From positions 1 to 64,000 of the forward strand of contig JABHIW010000098.1 in the NCBI GenBank assembly GCA_018670825.1: a stretch of DNA of 64,000 nucleotides. Direction: 5' to 3'. The notes under the pieces were generated by a model. The model was given only the letters and a program-made list of their open reading frames with translations, was not told the DNA's origin and searched no databases. The position numbers and the translations under genes were made by a program. This document shows positions 1 through 8,286 of the stretch, piece after piece (the first letter of the stretch is position 1; the number at the start of each line of letters is the position of its first letter). Source of the DNA: Candidatus Scalindua sp. GTDB taxonomy: Bacteria; Planctomycetota; Brocadiia; Brocadiales; Scalinduaceae.

Positions 1-137
1 AAGCTGCAGAGGAGGCGGGTCTGGAAGATTTTATTAATAAAATCGCAGACGAAACAATAGCCCAAACAGAAGAGGAAGTTTTGGAACATCTTCAAAAGGT
101 AGACCACCCTGTTCTTAAAATGGACCCTATGTTTTAA
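1..137 (+). CDS. acsB: Acetyl-CoA synthase beta subunit, C-terminal end (partial)
   Basis: Reading from base 3, an open frame of 44 residues ends at the TAA at 135-137 with the sequence HPVLKMDPMF. The tail is acidic and helical, and the ending resembles the C-terminus of the CODH/ACS acetyl-CoA synthase subunit as I remember it. That subunit joins CO, a methyl group and CoA at its Ni-Fe-S A-cluster. The catalytic part lies outside the window, so the call rests on this short tail and on the acsC, acsV, acsD and acsE genes that follow on the same strand. Confidence 0.7.
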   Translation, partial: AAEEAGLEDFINKIADETIAQTEEEVLEHLQKVDHPVLKMDPMF

Positions 138-159
138 ATAGAAAGAAATTAGAGAAAAT

Positions 160-750
160 ATGAATAATATAAACTTGCGAGAGAAAGACGAAAAAGAGGA
201 TAAGAAGCCAGACTCATTAGGCGAAAAGCTTTTAAAGAGCCGAATTGTTATGATTACGGACGAAGTTAATAAAAAAATGGCTCAGAGTGTAATCGCACAG
301 CTTCTACTTTTAGAACAGGATGATCCGGAAAAAGAGATTAAAGTATTTATTAATTCTCCCGGAGGCGACGCGGATGCAGGATTTGCAATATACGACATGA
401 TGAAATTTGTTAAACCTAAAGTCGTAAATATCTGCGCAGGTGTTGTTGCAAGTGCAGCCGCATTAATCCTTCTTGGCACGGATAAGGAAAACAGAGTGAG
501 CCTGCCGAATTCCAGAATTCTTATTCACCAGCCATCCACTGGAGTGCATGGTACGGCATCTGACATTCAGATTGAGGCAAGCGAAATATTAAAATGCCGT
601 GAAAAAATCAACAGAATGATAGCAGAGGAAACAGACCAGGAGTTTGAGAAGGTTGAAAATGACACAAAAAGAAACTACTGGATGTCTGCTGATGAGGCTG
701 TGAATTATGGACTAATCAGCAAAATAATAAAAAACAATGGCGATTTATAA
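160..750 (+). CDS. ClpP-family serine peptidase homologue with Ser-His-Asn triad
   Basis: This 196-residue protein has the ClpP/crotonase fold signature. It shows the oxyanion-loop motif FINSPGGD (63-70), the nucleophile Ser98 in AGVVASAAA and His123 in SRILIHQPS. It also has the family's C-terminal block NDTKRNYWMSADEAVNYGL. In E. coli ClpP this block reads RDTERDRFLSA, and the second Asp (Asp171) completes the triad; here that position is Asn172. The length equals that of a normal ClpP. No clpX or other Clp ATPase lies nearby; the gene instead sits 22 bases after acsB and 34 bases before acsC. It may be a degenerate or self-contained ClpP relative, perhaps acting on the acetyl-CoA synthase complex. 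That role is inference. Whether it can cut peptides cannot be told from sequence. Confidence 0.85.
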   Translation: MNNINLREKDEKEDKKPDSLGEKLLKSRIVMITDEVNKKMAQSVIAQLLLLEQDDPEKEIKVFINSPGGDADAGFAIYDMMKFVKPKVVNICAGVVASAAALILLGTDKENRVSLPNSRILIHQPSTGVHGTASDIQIEASEILKCREKINRMIAEETDQEFEKVENDTKRNYWMSADEAVNYGLISKIIKNNGDL

Positions 751-784
751 ACTTTTTAAAATATCTTAAATAAGGATAGGACAT

Positions 785-2122
785 ATGGCACTGACAGGTC
801 TTGAGATTTTTAAACTTCTCCCAAAAACAAACTGTAAAAAGTGTGGTAGAGCAACATGTTTAGCGTTCGCAATGCAACTGGCACAAAAGAAGGCCGAATT
901 GAGCGATTGCCCAGACGTTAGTGATGAGGCAAAAGGCATTTTAGGTGCAGCATCAGCTCCACCAATTAAACTGGTATCAATTGGGACCGGTGATAAACAG
1001 GTAAGCATTGGTGAAGAAAATGTACTCTTCAGACATGATGAGAAATTTTATAATCCTACCGGAGTTGCTGTTACGATAAGTGATGATCTGGATGATGAAG
1101 CATTTAATGAAAAGGTAAATAAAATTAATAATCTTAAGTTTGTGCGAGTTGGGACAGAGATTGAAATTGATCTTATTGCGTTACTGAATAAAAGCGGTGA
1201 TGCATCTAAATTTGCAAACAGGGCCAAACAACTCAGTGAAAATACTCACTTATCCCTTATCCTGGAGAGTAAATCAGCAGATAATATGAAAGCTGCTGTA
1301 GAGACCTGTTCAGACAAGAAGCCATTGATATATGGCGCAAATGCAGAAAACTGGGAAGCTATGGCAAGTATTGCTAAAGAGAAGAGTTGTCCAATGACAA
1401 TAAGCGCTTCTACCCTTGAGGATTTGGCAGATCTGACAGAAAAGATAAAGGGTGCTGGTGTTACAGACATCGTTTTGAACCAGGTTTCTGAAAGCACAAA
1501 AGAGGTTTTACAGGGCCTCACCAAAATAAGAAGAGCAGCGTTAAAAAAAGCATTTCGACAATTAGGTTTTCCTGCCATAACATATATGCCGAACCTTGAA
1601 CCTGCTCAAGAAGTGGCTAGTGCAGGCATTTTCATAGCAAAATATGCGGGGATAGTAGTAGTTGATGCATGTGAACCGTGGCAGATTATGCCTTTATTAA
1701 CAGTGCGTCAGAACATTTTTACCGATCCTCAAAAACCTGTACAGGTTGAGCCAAAACTTTACGAGGTTGGCCAGGTCGATGAAAATTCACCTGTTCTCTT
1801 TACTACAAACTTCTCATTGACATATTACACAGTTGAGGGAGAAGTGGAAGCAAGTCGTATACCGGCATATATACTTGCCGTTGGAACAGATGGTACTTCT
1901 GTCCTTACTGCATATTCAGGTGACAAACTAAACGAGGATGTGATTGCAAAGGCTATGGCTGATGCAAATATAGAGGAAAAAGTAAAGCATAAGAAGCTTA
2001 TCGTTCCCGGCCTTGTTGCCATATTATCGGCAAAGATCCAGGAAAAAACAAAATGGGAAACGCTGGTTGGTCCTAAAGAAGCATCAGGGTTACCAACATT
2101 CCTTAAGACTAACTGGAATTAG
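785..2122 (+). CDS. acsC: Corrinoid iron-sulfur protein large subunit
   Basis: The 445-residue protein begins with the [4Fe-4S] module of the CoFeSP gamma subunit: Cys17, Cys20, Cys25 and Cys42 in NCKKCGRATC...SDCP. A TIM-barrel region follows, then a C-terminal cobalamin-binding region (about 320-445). With AcsD it forms the heterodimer that takes the methyl group from methyl-tetrahydrofolate and gives it to the acetyl-CoA synthase A-cluster. The cluster near the N-terminus is used for reductive reactivation of cobalt. An AAGGA-type ribosome site precedes the ATG. Length and domain order match the family. It lies between the ClpP-like gene and the activator acsV. Confidence 0.95.
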   Translation: MALTGLEIFKLLPKTNCKKCGRATCLAFAMQLAQKKAELSDCPDVSDEAKGILGAASAPPIKLVSIGTGDKQVSIGEENVLFRHDEKFYNPTGVAVTISDDLDDEAFNEKVNKINNLKFVRVGTEIEIDLIALLNKSGDASKFANRAKQLSENTHLSLILESKSADNMKAAVETCSDKKPLIYGANAENWEAMASIAKEKSCPMTISASTLEDLADLTEKIKGAGVTDIVLNQVSESTKEVLQGLTKIRRAALKKAFRQLGFPAITYMPNLEPAQEVASAGIFIAKYAGIVVVDACEPWQIMPLLTVRQNIFTDPQKPVQVEPKLYEVGQVDENSPVLFTTNFSLTYYTVEGEVEASRIPAYILAVGTDGTSVLTAYSGDKLNEDVIAKAMADANIEEKVKHKKLIVPGLVAILSAKIQEKTKWETLVGPKEASGLPTFLKTNWN

Positions 2123-2146
2123 AAATATTAAATTAAAATGCCTATC

Positions 2147-2213
2147 CTTCGACTCCGCTCAGGATGACGTAACTCTGAATATGCAGGAAACGTCACACTG
2201 AGCGGAGTTGAAG
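2147..2213. repeat. REP-like palindromic extragenic repeat
   Basis: Two 24-base arms (2147-2170 and 2190-2213) pair with only three mismatches around a 19-base spacer. The core is GACTCCGCTCAG on one side and CTGAGCGGAGTT on the other. It lies in the 172-base gap between acsC and acsV. A degenerate relative is visible near 26655-26700 (ACTGAACGGAGTTGATGTGTTATC). That points to a dispersed family rather than an operon-specific hairpin. There is no T-tract, so it is not a standard terminator. Confidence 0.75.
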
Positions 2214-2294
2214 TGTTATCTTAATGCGATTGTCGGTTTTGTCCGGGCTAAGACTTTTTAATACCATGCCGTAGATTTCCACTTTAAAAGAACC

Positions 2295-4247
2295 ATGTCA
2301 GAAAACAGTAATACATTTAAGATACATTTCCTGCCCAATGATACGATTGTAGATATCAACGATGGCAGCACAGTTCTTGACGCTGCTCACAAGGCAAATA
2401 TTTACATTAACAGCATATGCGGAGGTGATGGCATATGCGGGAAGTGTAAGGTCATCCTCTCCAGTGGTACCGTAGACGCCCCTCCAACTAAGCTACTAAG
2501 CGATGATGAGGCTGGAAAGGATTATATCCTTGCTTGTGAAGCAAGTGTTACAAGTGATCTGCAGATTCTCATTCCCAAAGAAACGAGACTTGAAGGAAAG
2601 AAAATACTTCTAGATCAGAATGAGCAGCATTTTATGACATGGAAGGCAATACTTAATAAGGCAGAATTTAAAAACGATGCTCTCGTTAAAAAAATATGTC
2701 TTAAGTTGGAACCACCAACGATGGACGACAATGTTGCCGATCACGAACGGCTTTATCAGGCCATCATGATGAAACAGGGCATAGAGTTGAATGTTATGCA
2801 AACCGGTTATAGTATCCTAAAAAAGCTACCGGTTGTCCTGAGACAAAATGACTGGACAGTAACTGTTACACTTGGACATCGAGGAAGAATAATAGAGATT
2901 ATTGATATACAGCCAGGTGATACCAGCAATACAAATTACGGAATAGCAATTGATGTTGGAACAACAACTGTAGTTGCAAGTCTGCTTGAACTGGAAACGT
3001 CAAAGGTAGTTGATTCAGAAGCTGTTTATAATACGCAGATGAAATATGGAGAGGACTACATTCAGAGGATAATGTATGCGATACAGAATGATGCGCTTAA
3101 CGAAATGCAAAGATCTATCGTAACAGATATAAATACACTTATTTCTACATTAGTTAAGAGAAACAGTATTAATCTAGACGATATAACGGCAATCGTATGT
3201 GCTGGTAACACAGCAATGCATCACTTCTTATTAGGCCTGGATCCGGAACGTATCAGAAAAGAACCATATATTCCCACTGCCAACTTTATCCCGCCTATAC
3301 GGGCGATTCAACTGGGCATTGACATAAATAGCCGTGGACTCCTTTACGCACTTCCAAGTGTGGCAGCTTATGTTGGTGCAGATATAACCTCAGGTGCCGC
3401 AGCCATAAGGCTGGACAGGGAGGAGATGCCGACTCTCTTAATTGATATTGGAACTAATGGTGAAGTAGTACTTGGAAACAAAGAGTGGATGGTATGCTGC
3501 TCTGCTTCTGCTGGACCGGCCTTTGAAGGAAGTGGTATCAAACATGGGATGAGGGCCGCAAAAGGGGCTATTGAAATAATACATATCACAAAAGAATTTG
3601 AAGTAAGTTGTTCTACCATTGGAAACGTTCCTCCGAGAGGAATATGCGGTTCTGGCTTACTGGACTGTATTGCCGAAATGTTAAGAAGCGGAATTATTGA
3701 CAGATCAGGTAACTTTCAAAAAGGAATCGAAACAGACAAATTAAGAAAAAATGGTGATGAATATGAATTTGTCCTGGTACAAAAAGAAGATACAGGTATC
3801 GATAGTGAAATAGTGATATCACAGGCTGACATATCAAACCTGATCCGATCGAAGGGTGCTATCTATGCCGCAGTTGCACTCCTGATAGAGTCAATGGGTT
3901 TAAGCATAAGTGATGTACATTGTGTCTATCTTGCCGGTGGATTTGGAAATTACCTTAATGTTAGAAATGCCATCACTATTGGCATGTTACCAGACATGCC
4001 GGCATCAAGGATAAAATTTGTAGGCAATACATCCTTAACTGGTGCAAAGATGGCTTTAATATCAGAAGATGCATTTGAAACGGTACAGAACATCGCTTCA
4101 CAAATGACATATTTTGATCTTATGGGAAACCAGAAGTATATGGAAGAGTTTATGTCTGCCAATTTTCTTCCGCATACCAATCTTGATCAATTCCCTTCTG
4201 TACAGGAAGAATTATCATCACTAAATAAACCATTAACAGGAAAATAA
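2295..4247 (+). CDS. acsV: Reductive activator of CoFeSP (RACo), ASKHA-type ATPase with 2Fe-2S domain
   Basis: The 650-residue protein has an N-terminal plant-type ferredoxin domain with Cys42, Cys48, Cys51 and Cys81 (CGGDGICGKC ... ACEAS). A middle linker follows. The C-terminal DUF4445/ASKHA ATPase domain (about 215-620) shows AIDVGTTTVVASL, LLIDIGTNGEVVLGN and LAGGFGNYLN. RACo uses ATP hydrolysis to drive one electron uphill to Co(II) of the corrinoid protein, returning it to Co(I). The gene stands between acsC and the CooC-like ATPase, which is the expected acetogenic context. The preceding 172-base gap carries the palindromic repeat but no terminator. Confidence 0.93.
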   Translation: MSENSNTFKIHFLPNDTIVDINDGSTVLDAAHKANIYINSICGGDGICGKCKVILSSGTVDAPPTKLLSDDEAGKDYILACEASVTSDLQILIPKETRLEGKKILLDQNEQHFMTWKAILNKAEFKNDALVKKICLKLEPPTMDDNVADHERLYQAIMMKQGIELNVMQTGYSILKKLPVVLRQNDWTVTVTLGHRGRIIEIIDIQPGDTSNTNYGIAIDVGTTTVVASLLELETSKVVDSEAVYNTQMKYGEDYIQRIMYAIQNDALNEMQRSIVTDINTLISTLVKRNSINLDDITAIVCAGNTAMHHFLLGLDPERIRKEPYIPTANFIPPIRAIQLGIDINSRGLLYALPSVAAYVGADITSGAAAIRLDREEMPTLLIDIGTNGEVVLGNKEWMVCCSASAGPAFEGSGIKHGMRAAKGAIEIIHITKEFEVSCSTIGNVPPRGICGSGLLDCIAEMLRSGIIDRSGNFQKGIETDKLRKNGDEYEFVLVQKEDTGIDSEIVISQADISNLIRSKGAIYAAVALLIESMGLSISDVHCVYLAGGFGNYLNVRNAITIGMLPDMPASRIKFVGNTSLTGAKMALISEDAFETVQNIASQMTYFDLMGNQKYMEEFMSANFLPHTNLDQFPSVQEELSSLNKPLTGK

Positions 4248-4251
4248 TAAA

Positions 4252-5025
4252 ATGTCATATACAATTGCAATGGCGGGAAAAGGTGGTACTGGCAAATCAA
4301 CCACAGCGACCCTGATAATACGTTATATCTCAGAGGAACTTGGTAAACCGGTTTTTGCAGTCGATGCTGACCCTAACTCAACTCTAGGATTATCACTAGG
4401 TGTTGAGGTTAAGAGTACAATTGCAGATATACGTGATGATGTAGTTGAAAAAAGGGCTGACATACCTGCAACCATGTCAAAAGACAGATACATTGAATAC
4501 AGAATAGAAGAAAGTATTGTTGAAGAAAACAAGTTTGATCTGCTGACAATGGGAAGGCCTGAGGGGCCAAAATGTTACTGCTATGCTAACAATCTGCTTC
4601 GAAAATATCTTGATAAGGCGGAACAGAGTTACCCTTACATTGTAATTGATACCGAAGCGGGAATGGAGCATCTGTCACGTAGGACCACTAATGATGTTGA
4701 TTTACTCATAATTGCATTTGAATCTACAATTATTGGCGTACATACCGCTAACAGGATAACTGAATTGATTGCAAGCCTGCCTATTAAAATAAAAAAGATA
4801 ATATACGTTATGTGCAAAGTGCCTGCAAAAGGAGTAAGTGAAAAGGTTAAAGCAGAAATTTCCAAATTCGGAATTGAAGTATCGGCAGAATTGCCATTTG
4901 ATGACGAAATATATGACCATATTACCTCCGGTGAATCACTGTTGGAAATAAGTACAGAAAATAGTGTTTATAATGAAATTAAGAATTTAATGGATAAAAG
5001 CATAGCAGTTACAACTGATAAATGA
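4252..5025 (+). CDS. CooC/AcsF-type nickel-insertion ATPase
   Basis: The 257-residue MinD/SIMIBI-class ATPase starts with a deviant Walker A motif, GKGGTGKSTT. It also has the CooC signature GPKCYCYANNLLR (Cys-x-Cys at about residue 107) and a Walker B-like VIDTEAGMEHLSRR. CooC-family proteins dimerise with ATP, bind Ni through the CxC pair and mature the C-cluster of CODH; AcsF does the same for the A-cluster. It starts four bases after acsV and is translationally close to it. Sequence alone does not separate CooC from AcsF, so no symbol is given. Its place inside the acs genes favours A-cluster maturation. Confidence 0.9.
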   Translation: MSYTIAMAGKGGTGKSTTATLIIRYISEELGKPVFAVDADPNSTLGLSLGVEVKSTIADIRDDVVEKRADIPATMSKDRYIEYRIEESIVEENKFDLLTMGRPEGPKCYCYANNLLRKYLDKAEQSYPYIVIDTEAGMEHLSRRTTNDVDLLIIAFESTIIGVHTANRITELIASLPIKIKKIIYVMCKVPAKGVSEKVKAEISKFGIEVSAELPFDDEIYDHITSGESLLEISTENSVYNEIKNLMDKSIAVTTDK

Positions 5026-5051
5026 TTACATTTTAGTTTGGAGATAAAATA

Positions 5052-6008
5052 ATGGAAATTGCAAATGTAGTAGACAAGTGGTCAGGAAACGTAAAAGAAG
5101 TTACTATCGGAGCAACCAAAGATGAAGGTGGTACCAGAGGCAAGACAGTAACAATAGGCGGCGCAAACTGTATTCCGTTTATGGATTTTGACGGAAGCCC
5201 TGGTCACAAGCCGGCAATTGCAATGGATGTATATGATACCCCACCAGAAGAGTGGCCAGAACCACTTTTGAAGCATTATGCGGACGTTATTGACAACCCA
5301 GCAAACTGGGCCAAAAAATGTGCTGAATTTGGTGCGGATTTAATCTGTCTGAAACTTGATGGCATACACCCTGATAAGGGAAATAGAAGCGCTGACGAGA
5401 CAGTAAGCACTGTCAAATCGATTCTAGAGGCTGTTGATATACCACTCATCATATGGGGATGTGAAAATGATGAGAGGGATAATGAAATAATGCCAAAGGT
5501 TAGTGAAGCCGCTAAAGGAGAGAAATGCCTTCTTGGAGGTGCCACTCAGGAAAATTACAAAACTATCACTGCCGTCAGTCTTGCAGACGGACACAACCTG
5601 ATAACGCAAGCACCTGTTGACATAAACATTGGAAAGCAGATAAACATCCTGGTAACTGATTTAGGATTTCCTACTGACAGAATTGTAATGTTCCAGACTA
5701 CCGGTGCGCTTGGATACGGTATTGAATATTGTTACTCAATTCATGAAAGAGGCAGAATGGCAGCACTGTCAGGAGACCACCAGATGGCAACACCGGTTAT
5801 TTGTGATGTTGGCCACGAAGCATGGCGTGCAAAGGAAGCAAAGGCCAGTGACAGCGAAGCTCCTCAATGGGGATCTTTTGCGGATAGAGGAATAATGTGG
5901 GAAGCAATTACCGCTACAACTTTAATGCAATCCGGTGTTGACATAATCAGGATGAACCATCCTGAAGCAGTTTCAATTGTGAAAAAACATATAGAAAATC
6001 TTACATAG
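5052..6008 (+). CDS. acsD: Corrinoid iron-sulfur protein small subunit
   Basis: The 318-residue protein is a TIM-barrel with the conserved segments of the CoFeSP delta subunit, including GGANCIPFMDFDGSPGHKP, ADLICLKLDGIHPD and FQTTGALGYGIEYCYSIHE. It pairs with AcsC, and the two barrels hold the B12 cofactor between them. The ATG is preceded by a GGAGA ribosome site 26 bases after the ATPase gene. The next gene, acsE, follows after 12 bases, so the two are almost certainly co-translated. Confidence 0.95.
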   Translation: MEIANVVDKWSGNVKEVTIGATKDEGGTRGKTVTIGGANCIPFMDFDGSPGHKPAIAMDVYDTPPEEWPEPLLKHYADVIDNPANWAKKCAEFGADLICLKLDGIHPDKGNRSADETVSTVKSILEAVDIPLIIWGCENDERDNEIMPKVSEAAKGEKCLLGGATQENYKTITAVSLADGHNLITQAPVDINIGKQINILVTDLGFPTDRIVMFQTTGALGYGIEYCYSIHERGRMAALSGDHQMATPVICDVGHEAWRAKEAKASDSEAPQWGSFADRGIMWEAITATTLMQSGVDIIRMNHPEAVSIVKKHIENLT

Positions 6009-6020
6009 AAGGAGAAGAAG

Positions 6021-6806
6021 ATGATAACCCTGGCAGAAAGAATTAATGGGCAGTTTCTGGATGTAAAGAAGGCTATTAAAGAAAGAGATCCCTCTGTAAT
6101 CCATGAATTAGCAAAAAAACAGACTGAAGCAGGAGCTACATATCTGGATATAAACGTTGGCACTGCTGCTGCGGACCAGGAGGATGCCATGAAATGGCTG
6201 GTAGAGTCAACACAGGAAGCGGTGAAGACACCTATTGCTATTGATAGCCAGAAATTGAGTGTTATTAAAGCAGGCCTTGAGGTAATCAAAAACGATGTTA
6301 TGATTAATTCTGCTCAAGGTGATCCTGAAGTTCTTGACACATATATGCAACTTGCAAAGGAGCATAATGCTGCTTTGATTTGTCTCACTATGAACAAGGA
6401 AGGTATACCTCAAAATGTAGATACTCGTATTGAGATAGCAGCTGAGATTGCCGGAAAAGCGTTGGAACATGATGTTGATATGGACAAAATCTTTATTGAC
6501 CCTATTTTGTTCTCAATACCAGTTGACCAGAAACAACCCGCTTATATGCTGGAAGTTTTTAATCAGATAAAACTTATCTCTGATCCCTCTCCACACATAA
6601 CTGTCGGTTTAAGCAATTTGGCTCAGGGAACACAGGAAAAGTCTTTAATATGCAGAACGTTCTTAACGATGGCAATTGCTGCGGGCATGGACACTGCACT
6701 CATGGATGTGCTTGATACCGAACTCATGGATGCTGCAATCTGCGCTGAAATGCTTCTGAATAAGCAGATTTACAGTGATTCATTTCTCAAAGCAGCAAGA
6801 GCATAA
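6021..6806 (+). CDS. acsE: Methyltetrahydrofolate:corrinoid iron-sulfur protein methyltransferase
   Basis: The 261-residue protein is a pterin-binding TIM barrel. Visible family segments are AGATYLDINVGT, PIAIDSQK, INSAQGD, DKIFIDPILF and TVGLSNLAQG, followed by a C-terminal DTALMDVLD block. AcsE moves the N5-methyl of methyl-tetrahydrofolate to Co(I) of CoFeSP, joining the methyl and carbonyl branches of the Wood-Ljungdahl pathway. It has a strong ribosome site (AAGGAGAAG) and is the last gene of the operon: a rho-independent terminator begins 33 bases past its stop. Length is typical. Confidence 0.95.
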   Translation: MITLAERINGQFLDVKKAIKERDPSVIHELAKKQTEAGATYLDINVGTAAADQEDAMKWLVESTQEAVKTPIAIDSQKLSVIKAGLEVIKNDVMINSAQGDPEVLDTYMQLAKEHNAALICLTMNKEGIPQNVDTRIEIAAEIAGKALEHDVDMDKIFIDPILFSIPVDQKQPAYMLEVFNQIKLISDPSPHITVGLSNLAQGTQEKSLICRTFLTMAIAAGMDTALMDVLDTELMDAAICAEMLLNKQIYSDSFLKAARA

Positions 6807-6839
6807 CTTGATTTTACGGTTTAGAGTATAAAAATATTG

Positions 6840-6890
6840 AAAAATCCCCCTTCGTCTCTTATTTATAAAATGAGAGACAGGGGGATTTTT
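6840..6890 (+). terminator. Rho-independent terminator of the acs operon
   Basis: The left arm AAAAATCCCCC plus GTCTC pairs with GAGAC plus GGGGGATTTTT across an AT-rich loop. The hairpin is long, GC-cored and ends in a T-run. It follows acsE directly and separates it from the thioesterase gene. The A-run on the left gives a T-run on the other strand too, but no minus-strand gene runs into it. Confidence 0.9.
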
Positions 6891-6948
6891 CAATATATGT
6901 TTGTTTACTTTGCAATTAAATTTATTTACTACTCCCAGATAAATAACT

Positions 6949-7344
6949 ATGAAGTGCTGTGAAATAAATACCAGAGTAAGATACCAGGAAACCGACCAGA
7001 TGGGGATTGTATATTACTCAAACTACTTTGTTTATTTTGAGATAGGCAGGATAGAATTCTTACGTAGTCTTGGTATCTCGTACGCGGAGATTGAAAAGGA
7101 AAATGTTTTCCTGGCAGTAGCAGAGGCTCATTGTAAATATAAGGCCCCTGCCATGTTCGATGATCTCCTCGTTATTAAAACATGTTTATCTATGATGAAA
7201 TTAGCGAGAATTGAATTTTGTTATGAGATCAGGCGAATTAATGAAGAGAAACTGATTGCGGAAGGTTCAACCCTCCTTGCATGTCTGGGAGTTAATAAAA
7301 AACCAATGGCAATACCGGAAAAGATTAGAGATGCCCTATCCTAG
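6949..7344 (+). CDS. Acyl-CoA thioesterase of the YbgC/4-hydroxybenzoyl-CoA (hotdog) family
   Basis: The 131-residue protein has the hotdog-fold signature TRVRYQETDQMGIVYYSNYFVYFE. Asp16 sits at the catalytic position, and the helix that follows (EIGRIEFLRSLG) is also typical. Such proteins hydrolyse short or long acyl-CoA or acyl-ACP thioesters as tetramers; YbgC homologues are often tied to phospholipid metabolism or to the Tol-Pal locus. No tol gene is next to it here, and it appears to be a single-gene unit between two terminators. The substrate cannot be read from sequence. The ribosome site is weak. Confidence 0.87.
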   Translation: MKCCEINTRVRYQETDQMGIVYYSNYFVYFEIGRIEFLRSLGISYAEIEKENVFLAVAEAHCKYKAPAMFDDLLVIKTCLSMMKLARIEFCYEIRRINEEKLIAEGSTLLACLGVNKKPMAIPEKIRDALS

Positions 7345-7372
7345 AGTTCGGAAAAGAATGCAATCTAAATCT

Positions 7373-7393
7373 AAAAGGTTGGGCCTTTTGTTT
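7373..7393 (+). terminator. Weak terminator-like hairpin after the thioesterase gene
   Basis: AAAAGG and CCTTTT form a six-base stem around TTGGG, followed by GTTTT. It lies in the convergent gap between the thioesterase and the minus-strand unknown gene. The stem is short and the T-run interrupted, so this is a tentative call. Confidence 0.45.
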
Positions 7394-7457
7394 TGGATTT
7401 GTCCTTCTGCACTCCCTACCCGACGGTAGATGTGAAACCGCCCTATTTTTTCCTTAC

Positions 7458-7832
7458 TCATTGCTTTGATCTGTATGTCAGATTTGCAACAATGTAGCCT
7501 CTGTCCTCTAATAAACGAACAACCTTCTTATTCGCTTTCTGTATATTTGAATAATCAGGTAACCAGAATTTTGTTGTGTCTATACCGCTTATTGTTTTGT
7601 TATTAGAATTTATATATATAGTCTTTCTTGTGGAATTCGTATCCTCATATTTGACCATAGTCATACCGTCGTTCGGATCGAAATCAATATCAACCCTTAA
7701 ATTCTCCTCTCGGTATATCTCACCCAAATTCTTTACTATATCGATTAAATTATCTAATGAATCGCTCTTTTGCATAATATTTGGGATTGTGGCTGTCGTT
7801 GGGTAGTCAAAACATACTCTGAACACAGACAT
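7458..7832 (-). CDS. Hypothetical protein downstream of the retropepsin-like gene
   Basis: I do not recognise this 124-residue soluble protein. It has alternating charged and beta-prone stretches (LRVDIDFDPNDGMTMVKYED, TRKTIYINSNNKTISGID) and a basic C-terminus. No signal peptide or membrane segment is seen. It starts 14 bases after the protease gene and is presumably co-transcribed. No ribosome site is clear in front of the start at 7832; Met20 would be a shorter alternative. Being paired with a small aspartic protease suggests a functional pair, but nothing in the sequence names the function. Confidence 0.55.
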   Translation of the reverse strand: MSVFRVCFDYPTTATIPNIMQKSDSLDNLIDIVKNLGEIYREENLRVDIDFDPNDGMTMVKYEDTNSTRKTIYINSNNKTISGIDTTKFWLPDYSNIQKANKKVVRLLEDRGYIVANLTYRSKQ

Positions 7833-7846
7833 ATATTGGCATTGTA

Positions 7847-8236
<390 letters not shown>

Positions 8237-8286
8237 TTACTTCCTTTTTATAGTTTTAAAATCTCCATAATCCGTGAAATTAGTGT

